Shown here: positions 8,381 through 17,647 of the stretch, one piece after another
How positions within the stretch are numbered: the first letter of the stretch is position 1
How the letters are laid out: each line of letters begins with the position of its first letter
Assembly: GCF_002895945.1 (NCBI RefSeq)
Contig: NZ_NPZB01000001.1
Location: forward strand, 945,501-1,009,500
Reading direction: 5' to 3'
Source of the DNA: Solilutibacter silvestris
GTDB lineage: Bacteria > Pseudomonadota > Gammaproteobacteria > Xanthomonadales > Xanthomonadaceae
Length of the DNA: 64,000 nucleotides
Made by a program: the position numbers and the translations under genes
The notes under the pieces: generated by a model
What the model saw: only the letters and a program-made list of their open reading frames with translations
Told to the model about the DNA's origin: nothing
Databases searched by the model: none

Positions 8381-10182
8381 TGACGACGAATGTTCGCCCG
8401 TTGCTGCGCTTCATCACCTGCGGCAGTGTTGATGATGGCAAGAGCACGCTGATCGGTCGCCTGCTGCACGATACCGATTCCCTCACAGACGATCTGCGCA
8501 GCACGGCTGGAGGAACTCCCGATTTCGCTGCGCTGCTGGATGGCCTCGAGGACGAGCGCACGCAGGGCATCACCATCGACGTTGCTTACCGCCAATTCGC
8601 CACGCCGCATCGACGCTTCATCGTCGCCGATTGCCCCGGCCACGAGCAGTACACCCGCAACATGGCGACCGGCGCATCCACCGCCGATCTTGCCGTGGTG
8701 CTGGTCGATGCACGCAAGGGATTGTTGCCGCAGACGTTGCGTCACACCGCGATCGTCGCGATGTTCGGCGTGCGTCGCATCGTACTTGCGGTCAACAAGA
8801 TGGACGCGGTGGAGTGGTCGCGCGATGTGTTTGAAAGCATCGTTTCCGCGTACCGCGAACATTTGCACCAACTCCACGCGGAACTGGAATTCGACGCGAT
8901 CCCGCTGTCCGGCCTGACCGGCGACAACGTGGCCGAACCGTCGACGCGAATGCCGTGGTATTCCGGTCCGACGCTGTTGCAGACGCTGGAAGATGCCGTG
9001 ATTGTTCCTGAAATCGGTGATGCGTTCCGCATGCCGGTGCAGTGGATGAATCGTCTGCCGGATGGACGCGGCTATGCTGGCACGTTGGTGGCGGGAACGG
9101 TTTGCATTGGCGACCGCGTGCGCGTCGAACCCGCGGGCACCGAAGCGGTCATCGCGCAGGTGTACGGACCGGATCGAGCATTGGAATCCGCGACGAATGG
9201 CGATGCGATCACGCTGGTACTCGATCGTGAACTCGATGTCGCGCGCGGTGATGTGCTGTGCGCCGCCGCTGTACCGGTGCCCACCAGCGACCAGTTCTCG
9301 ACACGATTGCTGTGGATGGATGCTGAGCCATTGTTGCCAGGGCGTTCCTACACGATGCAGGTGGGCATGCGTAGCGCGCGCGCGACGCTCATGTCGATCA
9401 AGCATCGACTGGACGTGGAAACTGGCGCGCAGTTGTCGGCGACGCAAGTACGAATGAACGAAATCGCCTCCTGCGAGTGGCACCTCGACCATCCGATCGC
9501 GTTCGAGCCGTTCGTGGTGAATCGCGAGCTCGGTGGCTTCATCCTGGTCGATCGCCACAGCAATGCCACCGCCGGCGCGGGCGTGATCGATTTCGCGCTG
9601 CGACGTTCCGGCAATCTCCATTGGCAATCTTTGCTGGTGGATCGTGCATCACGTGCGCGCATCAAGGGCCATCGCGGGCGTTGCCTGTGGCTCACGGGCC
9701 TGTCGGGTGCGGGCAAATCGGCGATTGCAGATGCCGTCGAAGCGCAACTCAACCTGCGCGGCGTCCACACCTATCTGCTGGATGGCGACAACGTCCGCCA
9801 TGGCCTCAATCGCGACCTCGGCTTCACCGCTGCCGATCGCGTCGAGAACATCCGTCGCGTCGCCGAAGTCGCACGGTTGATGGTGGATGCTGGCCTGGTG
9901 GTGCTGGTCAGTTTCATTTCGCCGTTCCGTGCCGAGCGCGAGATGGCGCGAGAACTGTTTGGGCCCGGTGAATTCCTGGAAATTTTCGTCGATACGCCGC
10001 TGGCGGTGGCGGAATCGCGCGATCCCAAAGGACTCTACGCCAAGGCGCGTGCCGGCAAGCTGCCAAATTTCACCGGCATCGATTCGCCCTACGAAGCGCC
10101 GAAACACGCAGAATTGCGCCTGGATACCAGTCGTCAGTCAGTGGCCGAATGCGCGCGGGAAGTACTGGATTTGCTGGATTGA
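8380..10182 (+). CDS. cysNC: Bifunctional sulfate adenylyltransferase subunit 1 / adenylylsulfate kinase
   Basis: The 600-residue product fuses CysN to CysC. The EF-Tu-like GTPase half starts with the P loop GSVDDGKST (residues 15-23), followed by [12 protein letters not shown] and NKMD. The APS kinase half begins about residue 433 with the P loop GLSGAGKS (440-447), then [15 protein letters not shown] and [14 protein letters not shown]. Together with CysD it makes APS and then PAPS, the donor for sulfotransferases and the substrate of PAPS reductase. It overlaps cysD by one base. Because PAPS is the direct co-substrate of the divergent sulfotransferase at 5566-7269, a shared role in glycan sulfation is plausible. 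Confidence 0.95.
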   Translation: MTTNVRPLLRFITCGSVDDGKSTLIGRLLHDTDSLTDDLRSTAGGTPDFAALLDGLEDERTQGITIDVAYRQFATPHRRFIVADCPGHEQYTRNMATGASTADLAVVLVDARKGLLPQTLRHTAIVAMFGVRRIVLAVNKMDAVEWSRDVFESIVSAYREHLHQLHAELEFDAIPLSGLTGDNVAEPSTRMPWYSGPTLLQTLEDAVIVPEIGDAFRMPVQWMNRLPDGRGYAGTLVAGTVCIGDRVRVEPAGTEAVIAQVYGPDRALESATNGDAITLVLDRELDVARGDVLCAAAVPVPTSDQFSTRLLWMDAEPLLPGRSYTMQVGMRSARATLMSIKHRLDVETGAQLSATQVRMNEIASCEWHLDHPIAFEPFVVNRELGGFILVDRHSNATAGAGVIDFALRRSGNLHWQSLLVDRASRARIKGHRGRCLWLTGLSGAGKSAIADAVEAQLNLRGVHTYLLDGDNVRHGLNRDLGFTAADRVENIRRVAEVARLMVDAGLVVLVSFISPFRAEREMARELFGPGEFLEIFVDTPLAVAESRDPKGLYAKARAGKLPNFTGIDSPYEAPKHAELRLDTSRQSVAECAREVLDLLD

Positions 10183-10221
10183 CCCTTGTCCATAAGTGCA
10201 ACGGCCAGTGTCGTCGTGGCC

Positions 10222-10230
10222 CGCTACACT
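10222..10230 (+). promoter_or_regulatory. Candidate extended -10 promoter element for scoAB
   Basis: CCGCTACACT lies 27 nt upstream of the scoA ATG in the short gap after cysNC. The hexamer TACACT (10225-10230) sits in the context GCTACAnT that also precedes purL and glyA in this window. No good -35 match is visible, so the call rests on the repeated context. Confidence 0.4.
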
Positions 10231-10257
10231 AACGGGGTTCCGCAATGGATTCCTGCC

Positions 10258-10974
10258 ATGACCGTTTCCAAACTCCAACCGGATGCCAACACCGCACTGT
10301 CCGGCATCGTCGCCGACGGCCAGACCCTCGCGGTCGGCGGCTTCGGCCTGTGCGGCATCCCGGAGGCGCTGATCGCCGCGCTGCGTGATTCCGGCGTCAA
10401 GAATCTCACCGTCATTTCCAACAACGCTGGCGTCGATGGTTTCGGCCTTGGTCAGCTGCTGACGACGCGACAGATCAAGAAGATGATCTCGTCCTACGTC
10501 GGCGAGAACAAGGAATTCGAGCGCCAGTATCTCGGTGGCGAACTCGAACTCGAATTCAATCCGCAGGGCACGCTGGCTGAACGCCTGCGCGCCGGTGGCG
10601 CTGGTATCCCGGCGTTCTTCACCGCGACCGGCTACGGCACTGTGGTCGCGGATGGCAAGGAAACCCGTGAATTCGACGGCCGCCACTACGTGATGGAAAC
10701 CGCGCTCAAGGCAGACGTTGCGCTGGTGAAGGCATGGAAGGCCGATCATGCCGGCAACCTGGTATTCCGCGAAACCGCGCGTAACTTCAATCCCGCCTGT
10801 GCGATGGCCGGCAAGACCTGCATCGTCGAAGTGGAAGAACTGGTGGAAACCGGCAGCATCGATCCCGATCATGTCCATCTGCCCGGCATCTATGTCGATC
10901 GCATCGTCGTCAACACGCATCCCGAGAAGCGCATCGAACAACGCACCGTGCGTGCCGCAGCGGAGAACAAGTAA
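10258..10974 (+). CDS. scoA: 3-oxoacid (succinyl-CoA) CoA-transferase subunit A
   Basis: This is the alpha subunit of a two-subunit 3-oxoacid CoA-transferase, which moves CoA from succinyl-CoA to acetoacetate or a related acid. The 238-residue product starts at ATG 10258 (MTVSKLQPD) and has the family motifs [13 protein letters not shown] and [13 protein letters not shown], then [11 protein letters not shown]. Upstream in-frame extension to 10186 would be non-conserved and would cover a candidate promoter. In Xanthomonas the orthologues are called lpsI/lpsJ because they lie in the LPS locus, and they do so here too. It overlaps scoB by one base. Confidence 0.93.
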   Translation: MTVSKLQPDANTALSGIVADGQTLAVGGFGLCGIPEALIAALRDSGVKNLTVISNNAGVDGFGLGQLLTTRQIKKMISSYVGENKEFERQYLGGELELEFNPQGTLAERLRAGGAGIPAFFTATGYGTVVADGKETREFDGRHYVMETALKADVALVKAWKADHAGNLVFRETARNFNPACAMAGKTCIVEVEELVETGSIDPDHVHLPGIYVDRIVVNTHPEKRIEQRTVRAAAENK

Positions 10975-11600
10975 TGGCCTGGACCCGCGATGAAATGGCG
11001 CAGCGCGCCGCGCAGGAATTGACCGACGGCGCCTACGTGAATCTCGGCATCGGCCTGCCGACGCTGGTGGCGAACTACATTCCCGATGGCATGAATGTGT
11101 GGTTGCAGAGCGAGAACGGCCTGCTCGGCATCGGCCCATTCCCGACCGAAGACGACATCGATGCCGACCTGATCAACGCCGGCAAGCAGACCGTCACCGC
11201 GGTAGCCGGCGCGAGTTTCTTCGGCAGCCACGATTCCTTCGCGATGATCCGCGGTGGCCACATCGATCTCGCCATCCTCGGCGCGATGGAAGTGACCGAC
11301 AAGGGCGACCTTGCCAACTGGATGGTGCCCGGCAAGATGGTCAAGGGCATGGGCGGCGCGATGGATCTCGTCGCCGGCGTGCGCAAGGTCGTGGTGTTGA
11401 TGGAACACACCACCAAGACCGGCGAGCCGAAGATCATCCCGCAATGCACGCTGCCGCTGACCGGCCTCGGCGTGGTCAACCGCATCATCACCGAACTCGG
11501 CGTGTTCGACGTGACGCCGCAGGGGTTGAAGCTGGTGGAGCTGGCCTCGGGCGTCAGTGTGGATGAGGTGAGGCAGAAGACGGGTGTGGCGGTGCATTGA
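10974..11600 (+). CDS. scoB: 3-oxoacid (succinyl-CoA) CoA-transferase subunit B
   Basis: Beta subunit, 208 residues. The [11 protein letters not shown] motif and [10 protein letters not shown] are present; Glu47 in SENG is the expected nucleophile that forms the glutamyl-CoA thioester. The segment [13 protein letters not shown] is also typical. The ATG overlaps the scoA stop (TAATG). It is the last plus-strand gene before a 47-bp convergent gap in which I see no clear terminator. Confidence 0.93.
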   Translation: MAWTRDEMAQRAAQELTDGAYVNLGIGLPTLVANYIPDGMNVWLQSENGLLGIGPFPTEDDIDADLINAGKQTVTAVAGASFFGSHDSFAMIRGGHIDLAILGAMEVTDKGDLANWMVPGKMVKGMGGAMDLVAGVRKVVVLMEHTTKTGEPKIIPQCTLPLTGLGVVNRIITELGVFDVTPQGLKLVELASGVSVDEVRQKTGVAVH

Positions 11601-11647
11601 GGGGCGCGTCGATCCAACGAAAGGCATCGTCTGCTGGTGGCGTTGAT

Positions 11648-12910
11648 TTATTGTGAAAGAAGCTTCGAAAGCGCAGTTTTCGCGAGATCAGGAGAGTAGT
11701 GCTCTGCTACGTTGAGTGCACCCGCGCGTGAGAAGTGTTCCCACATTTCTGCGTCGTCATAGACCCGAGCGACCGCGTGCGCGAAGGATTCCGCATCGTC
11801 GCCGACCAGCACATCCCCTCCATCCGTCAGATGCATTCCTTCGATGGCGATGGATGTTGCGACGACCGGAATGCCATGGCTCATCGCGGTGTTGATCTTC
11901 CCCTTTACTCCGGCGCCGATGCGCAGTGGTGCCACCGAGACTCGGCACCCGGACAGATAGGGTTCCAGGTTGGGAACATGACCGTGGAAGACAATGCCAT
12001 GCGTTGAGAACTGCGCCAGTTCGCGGTCTTCTATGGCGCCAACGACATGAAGTTCGATGTCAGGCAAGCGTGCTCGGATTGCAGGGAAGAGTTCGCAGGC
12101 GAGCCAAGCCAGCGCATCACGATTTGGGGCATGCTGGGTGCCGCCGATGAACAGCAAGCCCGAACGATGGTTGCTGCTGGGGATGCGATCGCGTGGCAGT
12201 GGAACATGGATGTTGCCGAGGATCGCTATCTTGACGTCATGCGCGAATCCAGCCAAAGCCGCGCCTTCTATCTCACTGACGACAATGGTGGTGTCTGCCA
12301 GAGATGCCGCCCCGACTTCCATCCGTCGGATGCGCGCGGCGGTGGCATTGGCCTGCGGATTACCTTCGATCTCCAATCGGCGTCGTTCGCGCACGAAATG
12401 CAGGTCGACGGTATCGAACAGGATGCGGACGCCGGGAGCGAGTGCCTTGATCAGCGGTGCATGCTTGAGTACGGTCTGGAATCGCGATAACCAGACAGCA
12501 CCAAGTGATTCACGGTGCGCAGCCAGCCAGCGCGGCAAATTTCCGATGCTGTCGACGCAGAATTCAACGCCGCCTACCACTATTTTCCCGGATTGCGCGG
12601 GCGGGATCGTGTCCGCGATGAAGGTGACCGACCAACCCATCTCGCCAAGCAGGCGGATGATTTCGACGAGGCGTACCGATCCGGAATCCAGTGACGGATC
12701 CGGAAGTGCACGATCGATGATCAGGATCTGTTTTTCACTTGACGAATGCGTCGCTTCGGGCGATGCGGAGCCACGTGCGAGGGTCAAAGCCTTCCGGGTG
12801 ATGCGTGCCGCTTCCGCAGGATTTCCGGATCGTAACGCGGCTAACGCGAGTCCCGCCCATTCGCGATGTATGCGCGCTTGCCAGCGAATGATTGCGGAAG
12901 CGTAATTCAC
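11648..12910 (-). CDS. GT4-family glycosyltransferase
   Basis: The 420-residue protein has an N-terminal half with FDTVDLHFVRERRR and a C-terminal GT-B donor-binding half: LLFIGGTQHAPNRDAL, then LEPYLSGCRVSVAPLRIGAGVKGKI and GIPVVATSIAIEG. The Glu/Gly-rich GAGVKGKI region is where retaining GT4 enzymes bind the nucleotide sugar. Donor and acceptor cannot be read from sequence. Residues 1-70 form a helical extension resembling TPR-like linkers. Its ATG overlaps the stop of etf-QO (ATGA at 12907-12910), so it is translationally coupled to a respiratory gene. A role in envelope polysaccharide assembly is inferred from the nearby sugar genes. Confidence 0.85.
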   Translation of the reverse strand: MNYASAIIRWQARIHREWAGLALAALRSGNPAEAARITRKALTLARGSASPEATHSSSEKQILIIDRALPDPSLDSGSVRLVEIIRLLGEMGWSVTFIADTIPPAQSGKIVVGGVEFCVDSIGNLPRWLAAHRESLGAVWLSRFQTVLKHAPLIKALAPGVRILFDTVDLHFVRERRRLEIEGNPQANATAARIRRMEVGAASLADTTIVVSEIEGAALAGFAHDVKIAILGNIHVPLPRDRIPSSNHRSGLLFIGGTQHAPNRDALAWLACELFPAIRARLPDIELHVVGAIEDRELAQFSTHGIVFHGHVPNLEPYLSGCRVSVAPLRIGAGVKGKINTAMSHGIPVVATSIAIEGMHLTDGGDVLVGDDAESFAHAVARVYDDAEMWEHFSRAGALNVAEHYSPDLAKTALSKLLSQ

Positions 12911-14541
12911 AAATTCTGGTAATTCGGCCCGCTACCGCCTTCCGGCGTGACCCAGGTGATGATCTGGTACGGATCCTTGATGTCGCAGGTCTTGCAGTGC
13001 ACGCAATTCGCGGAATTGATCTGCAGGCGCTTGCCGCGCGGCATTGCTGCGTCCGCGACCATTTCGTAGACGCCGGCCGGGCAGAAGCGCGTGCACGGGT
13101 TGTCGAAATCCTCCGCGCAGGACGTCGCGCAGATGTTGGTGTCGCTGACCTTGAGGTGGACCGGTTGGTCCTCGTCATGCGAGGTCGATGCGAAGAACAC
13201 GCTTTGCAGGCGATCGCGCGGTGGCAGCGTGCAATCGCCGTAGCCGAGTCGTGTCTGATCCGCAGCAATCGTTTCGCCGGAGGCGACCTTGTCGAGCGTG
13301 TTCCAGTCGGCGTGGTTTTTCAGCGTCCACGGCGATAGGCCGCGCGTCAGCGTTTCCCAGCCGGCGTTCGCCAAGCCTAGCCACAAACCTTTATGGAATC
13401 CCGGGCGGATGTTGCGCACCTGCTTCAGCTCCGCCATCACCGGTGACTCGCGCAACTTCGCATCCCAACCCGTTGCGGATTTCGTCGCGACCACGTGTTC
13501 GGCGGCAAGCATGCCCGCACGCATCGCCTGGTGGGTGCCCTTGATCTTCGGCACATTGAGCAGGCCGGCACTATCGCCGACCAGCATGGCGCCGGGCATC
13601 TCCACCTTCGGCAGCGATTGGTAACCGCCTTCGACAATCGCGCGCGCACCGGTCGAAAGGATGTTGCCGCCTTCCAGCAACGGTTTGATGTGCGGATGGT
13701 TCTTGAATTGCTGGAACGCTTCGAACGGCGACAGCAACGCATCCTCATAGTCCAGGCCAACCACGAAGCCGATCGCGACGCGATCGTTGTCGAGGTGATA
13801 GAGGAAACTGCCGCCGTAGGTCGCGTTGTCCATCGGCCAGCCGATGCTGTGCACGGTCTTCCCTGGCGTGGTGCGGCCGGGCGGCAACTGCCACAGTTCC
13901 TTCATGCCGATGCCGTAGGTCTGCGCATCGCACTCCGCATCCAGCGCGAACTTGGCGATGAGTTGTTTCGACAGATGGCCGCGGCAGCCTTCGGCGAGCA
14001 CGGTGATCGGCGCGACGATGTCGATGCCGGCGGTGTAACCCGCCTTGTGCGAACCGTCCTTGGCCACGCCCATGTCGCCGATGCGCACGCCGCGTACCGC
14101 GCCGGCGTCATCGAACAACGGTTCGCTGGCGGCGAAGCCCGGATAGATCTCCACGCCCAGCGCTTCGGCCTGCGGTGCCAGCCATGCGCACAACGCGCCG
14201 AGCGAGACGATGAAGTTGCCGTGGTTGTGCATCTGCGGCGGGACGATCGGCGATTTGATCGCGCGCTTGCCGTCGGGCAGGTACCAGAACTCGTCTTCGG
14301 TGACCGGCACGCAGATCGGCGGCGGCGCCTCGCGCCAGCCCGGGAGCAGGGCATCGAGCGGGGCGGGTTCGATCACCGCGCCGGAGAGGATTTGCGCGCC
14401 GATGGTCGAGGCCTTCTCGATCACGCAGACCGAGGTCTCTGGATTGAGTTGCTTGAGGCGGATGGCGAAGGACAGGCCGGCTGGGCCGGCGCCGACCACG
14501 ACGACGTCGTACTCCATTACATCGCGCTCGATCTCGCTCAT
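12907..14541 (-). CDS. Electron transfer flavoprotein-ubiquinone oxidoreductase
   Basis: The 544-residue flavo/iron-sulfur protein passes electrons from ETF to ubiquinone at the inner membrane during fatty- and amino-acid oxidation. The FAD-binding motif VVVGAGPAGLSFAIRL is at the N terminus, with IGAQILSGAVIEP next and GDSAGLLNVPKIKG in the middle. The C-terminal 4Fe-4S ligands are visible as CAEDFDNPC and then NCVHCKTCDIKDP. ATG 14541 gives the standard length. In Xanthomonas the LPS locus also abuts etf genes. It is divergent from alkB. Confidence 0.96.
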   Translation of the reverse strand: MSEIERDVMEYDVVVVGAGPAGLSFAIRLKQLNPETSVCVIEKASTIGAQILSGAVIEPAPLDALLPGWREAPPPICVPVTEDEFWYLPDGKRAIKSPIVPPQMHNHGNFIVSLGALCAWLAPQAEALGVEIYPGFAASEPLFDDAGAVRGVRIGDMGVAKDGSHKAGYTAGIDIVAPITVLAEGCRGHLSKQLIAKFALDAECDAQTYGIGMKELWQLPPGRTTPGKTVHSIGWPMDNATYGGSFLYHLDNDRVAIGFVVGLDYEDALLSPFEAFQQFKNHPHIKPLLEGGNILSTGARAIVEGGYQSLPKVEMPGAMLVGDSAGLLNVPKIKGTHQAMRAGMLAAEHVVATKSATGWDAKLRESPVMAELKQVRNIRPGFHKGLWLGLANAGWETLTRGLSPWTLKNHADWNTLDKVASGETIAADQTRLGYGDCTLPPRDRLQSVFFASTSHDEDQPVHLKVSDTNICATSCAEDFDNPCTRFCPAGVYEMVADAAMPRGKRLQINSANCVHCKTCDIKDPYQIITWVTPEGGSGPNYQNL

Positions 14542-14606
14542 GCCGTGTTCCTCGTCGATATGACTGCGATTGTCCGGGTTTCACGCCGATGCGGCAAACT
14601 CGGGCC

Positions 14607-15185
14607 ATGGCCGACCCCGTGCCCGATCCCGATGTGCTGCTGGAACGCGGCTGGTTGCCGCCGGAGGCTGCGGATCGCCTATGCGTGACGCTGCTGGGCG
14701 AGCTGCCATGGTCGGTGCATCGCATCCGCATGTTCGGGCGCTGGGTGGATTCGCCGCGCCTGAGTTGCTGGCTGGGCGATCCCGGCACCGATTACGCCTA
14801 TTCGGGCGGACATTTCGAACCACTGCCGTGGCCGCCGATCCTGGCGGAATTGCGCGATCGACTGGCGATCGAACTCGGCGCACCGTTCAACAGCGCGTTG
14901 GCCAATCTCTATCGCGACGGTAACGACTACGTCGGCTGGCATCGCGACAACGAGCGCGAGCTCGGGGCGCATCCGTTCATTGCTTCGATCAGTCTTGGCG
15001 CATCACGGCGTTTCGTGTTGCGCGCGAATGACGATGCGCAGCGTCAGATGGAATGGACGCTTGAACATGGCGATCTGCTGGTGATGGCGGGCAGCACGCA
15101 GCAGTACTGGAAACACGCATTGCCGAAGAGCGCGAAGGTGAAGCAGCCGCGCATCAATCTCACGTTTCGCGTGGTGCGGCCGTAA
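14607..15185 (+). CDS. alkB: AlkB-type 2-oxoglutarate/Fe(II) dioxygenase
   Basis: This 192-residue AlkB-family enzyme probably removes alkyl groups from DNA or RNA bases by oxidation. The iron ligands are His112 and Asp114 in WHRDNE and His170 in YWKHALP; the 2-oxoglutarate-binding arginines are Arg182 and Arg188 in PRINLTFRVV. The fold resembles AlkB2 more than E. coli AlkB. I chose ATG 14607 (MADPVPDP); an in-frame ATG at 14589 is possible. The 14607 start has no Shine-Dalgarno sequence and lies 6 nt after a weak -10-like CAAACT. Confidence 0.88.
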   Translation: MADPVPDPDVLLERGWLPPEAADRLCVTLLGELPWSVHRIRMFGRWVDSPRLSCWLGDPGTDYAYSGGHFEPLPWPPILAELRDRLAIELGAPFNSALANLYRDGNDYVGWHRDNERELGAHPFIASISLGASRRFVLRANDDAQRQMEWTLEHGDLLVMAGSTQQYWKHALPKSAKVKQPRINLTFRVVRP

Positions 15186-15263
15186 GAGCATCGCCCGGCT
15201 GTGCGCCTTTCAAGTCTCTGAAAAGCAACAACACGCGCGCGGCCACGCCAGCCAGCGCGTGCT

Positions 15264-15887
15264 TTAGCGCCGATTCGCCATCGCACCCAGCGCCCAGCCA
15301 GCGATATCCGCGCTGTCCTTCGCCAACGCCTGCTGGAATGCCTGCGCCACCGCCGGAACCGCAGCCGATGAAGCCGGCGCTTCCGCATGGAACAACCGAT
15401 AGGCGATCACGCTGCCATCGTTGGAGACCACGCGTGCAGCGATTTCCACCACTGCGTTCGGCGTGGCACCACCGGCGTAATCGGAATCGAAACGGCGAAT
15501 GTCCATCGCCAGATTGAAATCGCCGTTGATGTCGCCGCCACGCACGGCCACGCCCTTGAGGCGACCACTGTCCTCCAGCACCTGCAGCACCGATCGCTGC
15601 ACCATTTCCGGCGGCGGTTCCGCCCAGACGGCGCCGTGATACACCTGCAATTCGCCCGGTGTCGGCCGCACCACGATGCGCGGATCGGCCAGCATGCGTT
15701 CCGCCGTCGGCCGCGCGATCACCAGTTGCGTGCGCACTTGCGGCCACGACGGCTCGGGCGCAACGTGCGATAGCGCGCTATGGATCGTCATGTCCTGTTG
15801 CTTGGGCAGGATGCTGCAGCCGCCGAGCATGGCCAATGCGGCAATGGCGGATAGGAAGCGCAGGCGCTTCATTCGTATGGACTTCAT
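15264..15887 (-). CDS. ABC-transport auxiliary lipoprotein (PqiC/YmbA-like)
   Basis: The product has up to 207 residues, with a lipoprotein signal ending at the lipobox LGGC (Cys24 from ATG 15887; ATG 15872 is also possible). The rest, with LQVYHGAVWAEPPPEMVQ and LKGVAVRGG, fits the family of small outer-membrane lipoproteins linked to MCE transporters. It would act as the outer-membrane partner of the MCE protein encoded just upstream. Its ATG overlaps the stop of the MCE gene (ATGA). It is the last gene of a four-gene unit. Confidence 0.82.
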   Translation of the reverse strand: MKSIRMKRLRFLSAIAALAMLGGCSILPKQQDMTIHSALSHVAPEPSWPQVRTQLVIARPTAERMLADPRIVVRPTPGELQVYHGAVWAEPPPEMVQRSVLQVLEDSGRLKGVAVRGGDINGDFNLAMDIRRFDSDYAGGATPNAVVEIAARVVSNDGSVIAYRLFHAEAPASSAAVPAVAQAFQQALAKDSADIAGWALGAMANRR

Positions 15888-16810
15888 TTCGGCGTGAACT
15901 CCTTCGTCTGCTGGCGACCCAGGATGTAACCAGCCGGATTGCGGTTGAGGCCGTCGGCGACGCCACGCAGATCGCGTGTCAGCGCGCGCAACTCTTCCAG
16001 CGTCGGCGCCAGTTGCTGCAGGCCGTCGCGGGTGAAGCCGCGCAACGGCGCGCGATTTTCATCGATCAGCGCATTGGCGTTCTGGCCCGCCGATTGCAGC
16101 GAGGCGATGGTCTTGTCGAGCTTGTCCATCGTCGCCGGCAACTTGTCGATCACCCCGCGATCCACCTTGTCGAGGGCGCCATTGGCGGTCTTGAGCGTGG
16201 CGCGCAGATCGTCGCTGGCGAGGCGTGCGTTCACCAGCAGCTTGCCGATGTCCTCGCGCTGCGCGGCGATGCTGTCGGTGGTGGACTTGAGGTTTTCCAG
16301 CGTCGCGGAAATACGCTTGATGTTGTCTTCGCTCAGCATCTCGTCGAGGCGCGTCACCAGCTTGCTGGCGGTATCGGCGATGTTCTGCAGTGTCGATGGT
16401 TCGGTCTGGATGAGTGGAATCTCGTCGCTTTCGCTCGGCAGCAGTGCTGCGGCTTGCGGCGAACCGCCCGAGAGCTGGATGAACGGGCTGCCGGTGATGC
16501 CCTGCTGCGACAGTTTGGCGCGGGTATCGACCTTGATCGGTGCGTCGGCACTGAGCTTCAGCAACGCGCGCACCCGGCGCGGATCGCGAGGATCAAGCTT
16601 GAGGCGTTCCACCGTGCCGACGCTGATGCCGTTGTACTGCACCGACGATCCCTCGCTGAGGCCAGTCACTGCCTCGTTGAAGATCACTTCGTAGCGGTTC
16701 CAGTTGCGGTCGGAGGCGAATTTCGCCGCCCACAGGCCGAACAGCAGCAAGCCCACCGAGACTATCAGCGTGAAGGCACCAATGAGAACGTAATTGGCTT
16801 TGGTTTCCAT
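15884..16810 (-). CDS. MCE/MlaD-family substrate-binding protein
   Basis: The 308-residue protein has one N-terminal membrane helix (residues about 8-28) and one MCE domain (about 39-115), visible in VIFNEAVTGLSEGSSVQYNG, then VGTVERLKL and QQGITGSPFIQLSGG. A long helical region follows. MCE proteins form hexameric rings that guide lipids across the periplasm. A single MCE domain and genes for permease, ATPase and lipoprotein point to a phospholipid transporter of the Mla type. Spacing to the upstream ATPase gene is 3 bp. Confidence 0.9.
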   Translation of the reverse strand: METKANYVLIGAFTLIVSVGLLLFGLWAAKFASDRNWNRYEVIFNEAVTGLSEGSSVQYNGISVGTVERLKLDPRDPRRVRALLKLSADAPIKVDTRAKLSQQGITGSPFIQLSGGSPQAAALLPSESDEIPLIQTEPSTLQNIADTASKLVTRLDEMLSEDNIKRISATLENLKSTTDSIAAQREDIGKLLVNARLASDDLRATLKTANGALDKVDRGVIDKLPATMDKLDKTIASLQSAGQNANALIDENRAPLRGFTRDGLQQLAPTLEELRALTRDLRGVADGLNRNPAGYILGRQQTKEFTPK

Positions 16811-16813
16811 CGT

Positions 16814-17647
16814 TTAACCAACAGTATGGTCGGTGAGGTTGCGCAAATGGATAGTTTGCGCCGCGCGCGCCCGTGGGCCGTGAAAATATTCCTGCACCCA
16901 CGGTTGATCGTAGCGTTCCACTTCCGACAGCGGTGCGTTGATCAGCACCTTGCGGTCGGCGAGTACCGCGACACGATCGCAGATGGCATACAGGGTATCG
17001 AGATCGTGGGTGATGAGGAACACCGTCAGCCCGAGTGCGTGTTTGAGGGTGAGGATGAGTTCATCAAACTGCGAGGCGCCAATGGGATCAAGGCCGGCAG
17101 TGGGTTCATCCAGAAAGAGGATGGGTGGATCGAGCGCCAACGCCCGTGCCAGCCCGGCGCGCTTGCGCATGCCGCCCGACAACTGCGATGGCAACTTGGC
17201 GACGGCATCGGCAGGCAGGCCCGCGAGCTTGACCTTGAGCAGCGCGAGTTCCTTGCGGATGCGCGGATCGAGATCGGGATGATGTTCCTTCAGCGGCACT
17301 TCGACGTTCTCGCCGACGGTCAGCGATGAAAACAGCGCGCCATCCTGGAACAGCACGCCGGTATTGCGTTCGATGGCGTGGCGATCGGCACTGCTGCCGA
17401 AGGGATTGTGGCCGAGCACGCGCACGCTGCCGGCAGCGGGTTCGTTGAGGCCGAGGATCGTGCGCATCAGCACCGACTTGCCGGTGCCCGATCCGCCAAC
17501 GATGCCCTGGATTTCGCCAGTGCGAACGTCGAGGTCGAGGTCGTCATGCACGACCTGCGCACCGAAACGGTTCACCAATCCGCGCACGCGAATCGCGAGA
17601 CCGGCATCGTCGTCGTGGTGTTCGGTGGTGGTGCGATGCTTCTCCAT
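16814..17647 (-). CDS. Mla-type ABC transporter ATPase
   Basis: The 277-residue ATP-binding subunit energises the MCE-linked lipid transporter. Walker A is GGSGTGKS, the signature is LSGGMRKRAGLARAL, and Walker B is PPILFLDEPTAGLDP, followed by the H loop in LITHD. I placed the start at 17647, where the ATG overlaps the permease stop (ATGA); the frame continues upstream but only inside the permease gene. The C-terminal YDQPWVQEYFHGPR is typical of MlaF relatives. Confidence 0.93.
   Translation of the reverse strand: MEKHRTTTEHHDDDAGLAIRVRGLVNRFGAQVVHDDLDLDVRTGEIQGIVGGSGTGKSVLMRTILGLNEPAAGSVRVLGHNPFGSSADRHAIERNTGVLFQDGALFSSLTVGENVEVPLKEHHPDLDPRIRKELALLKVKLAGLPADAVAKLPSQLSGGMRKRAGLARALALDPPILFLDEPTAGLDPIGASQFDELILTLKHALGLTVFLITHDLDTLYAICDRVAVLADRKVLINAPLSEVERYDQPWVQEYFHGPRARAAQTIHLRNLTDHTVG

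Noticed and set aside
15659-17329. Large plus-strand open frame opposite the MCE and ATPase genes
   Set aside because: It is antisense to a complete, motif-supported transporter operon and shows no conserved features.
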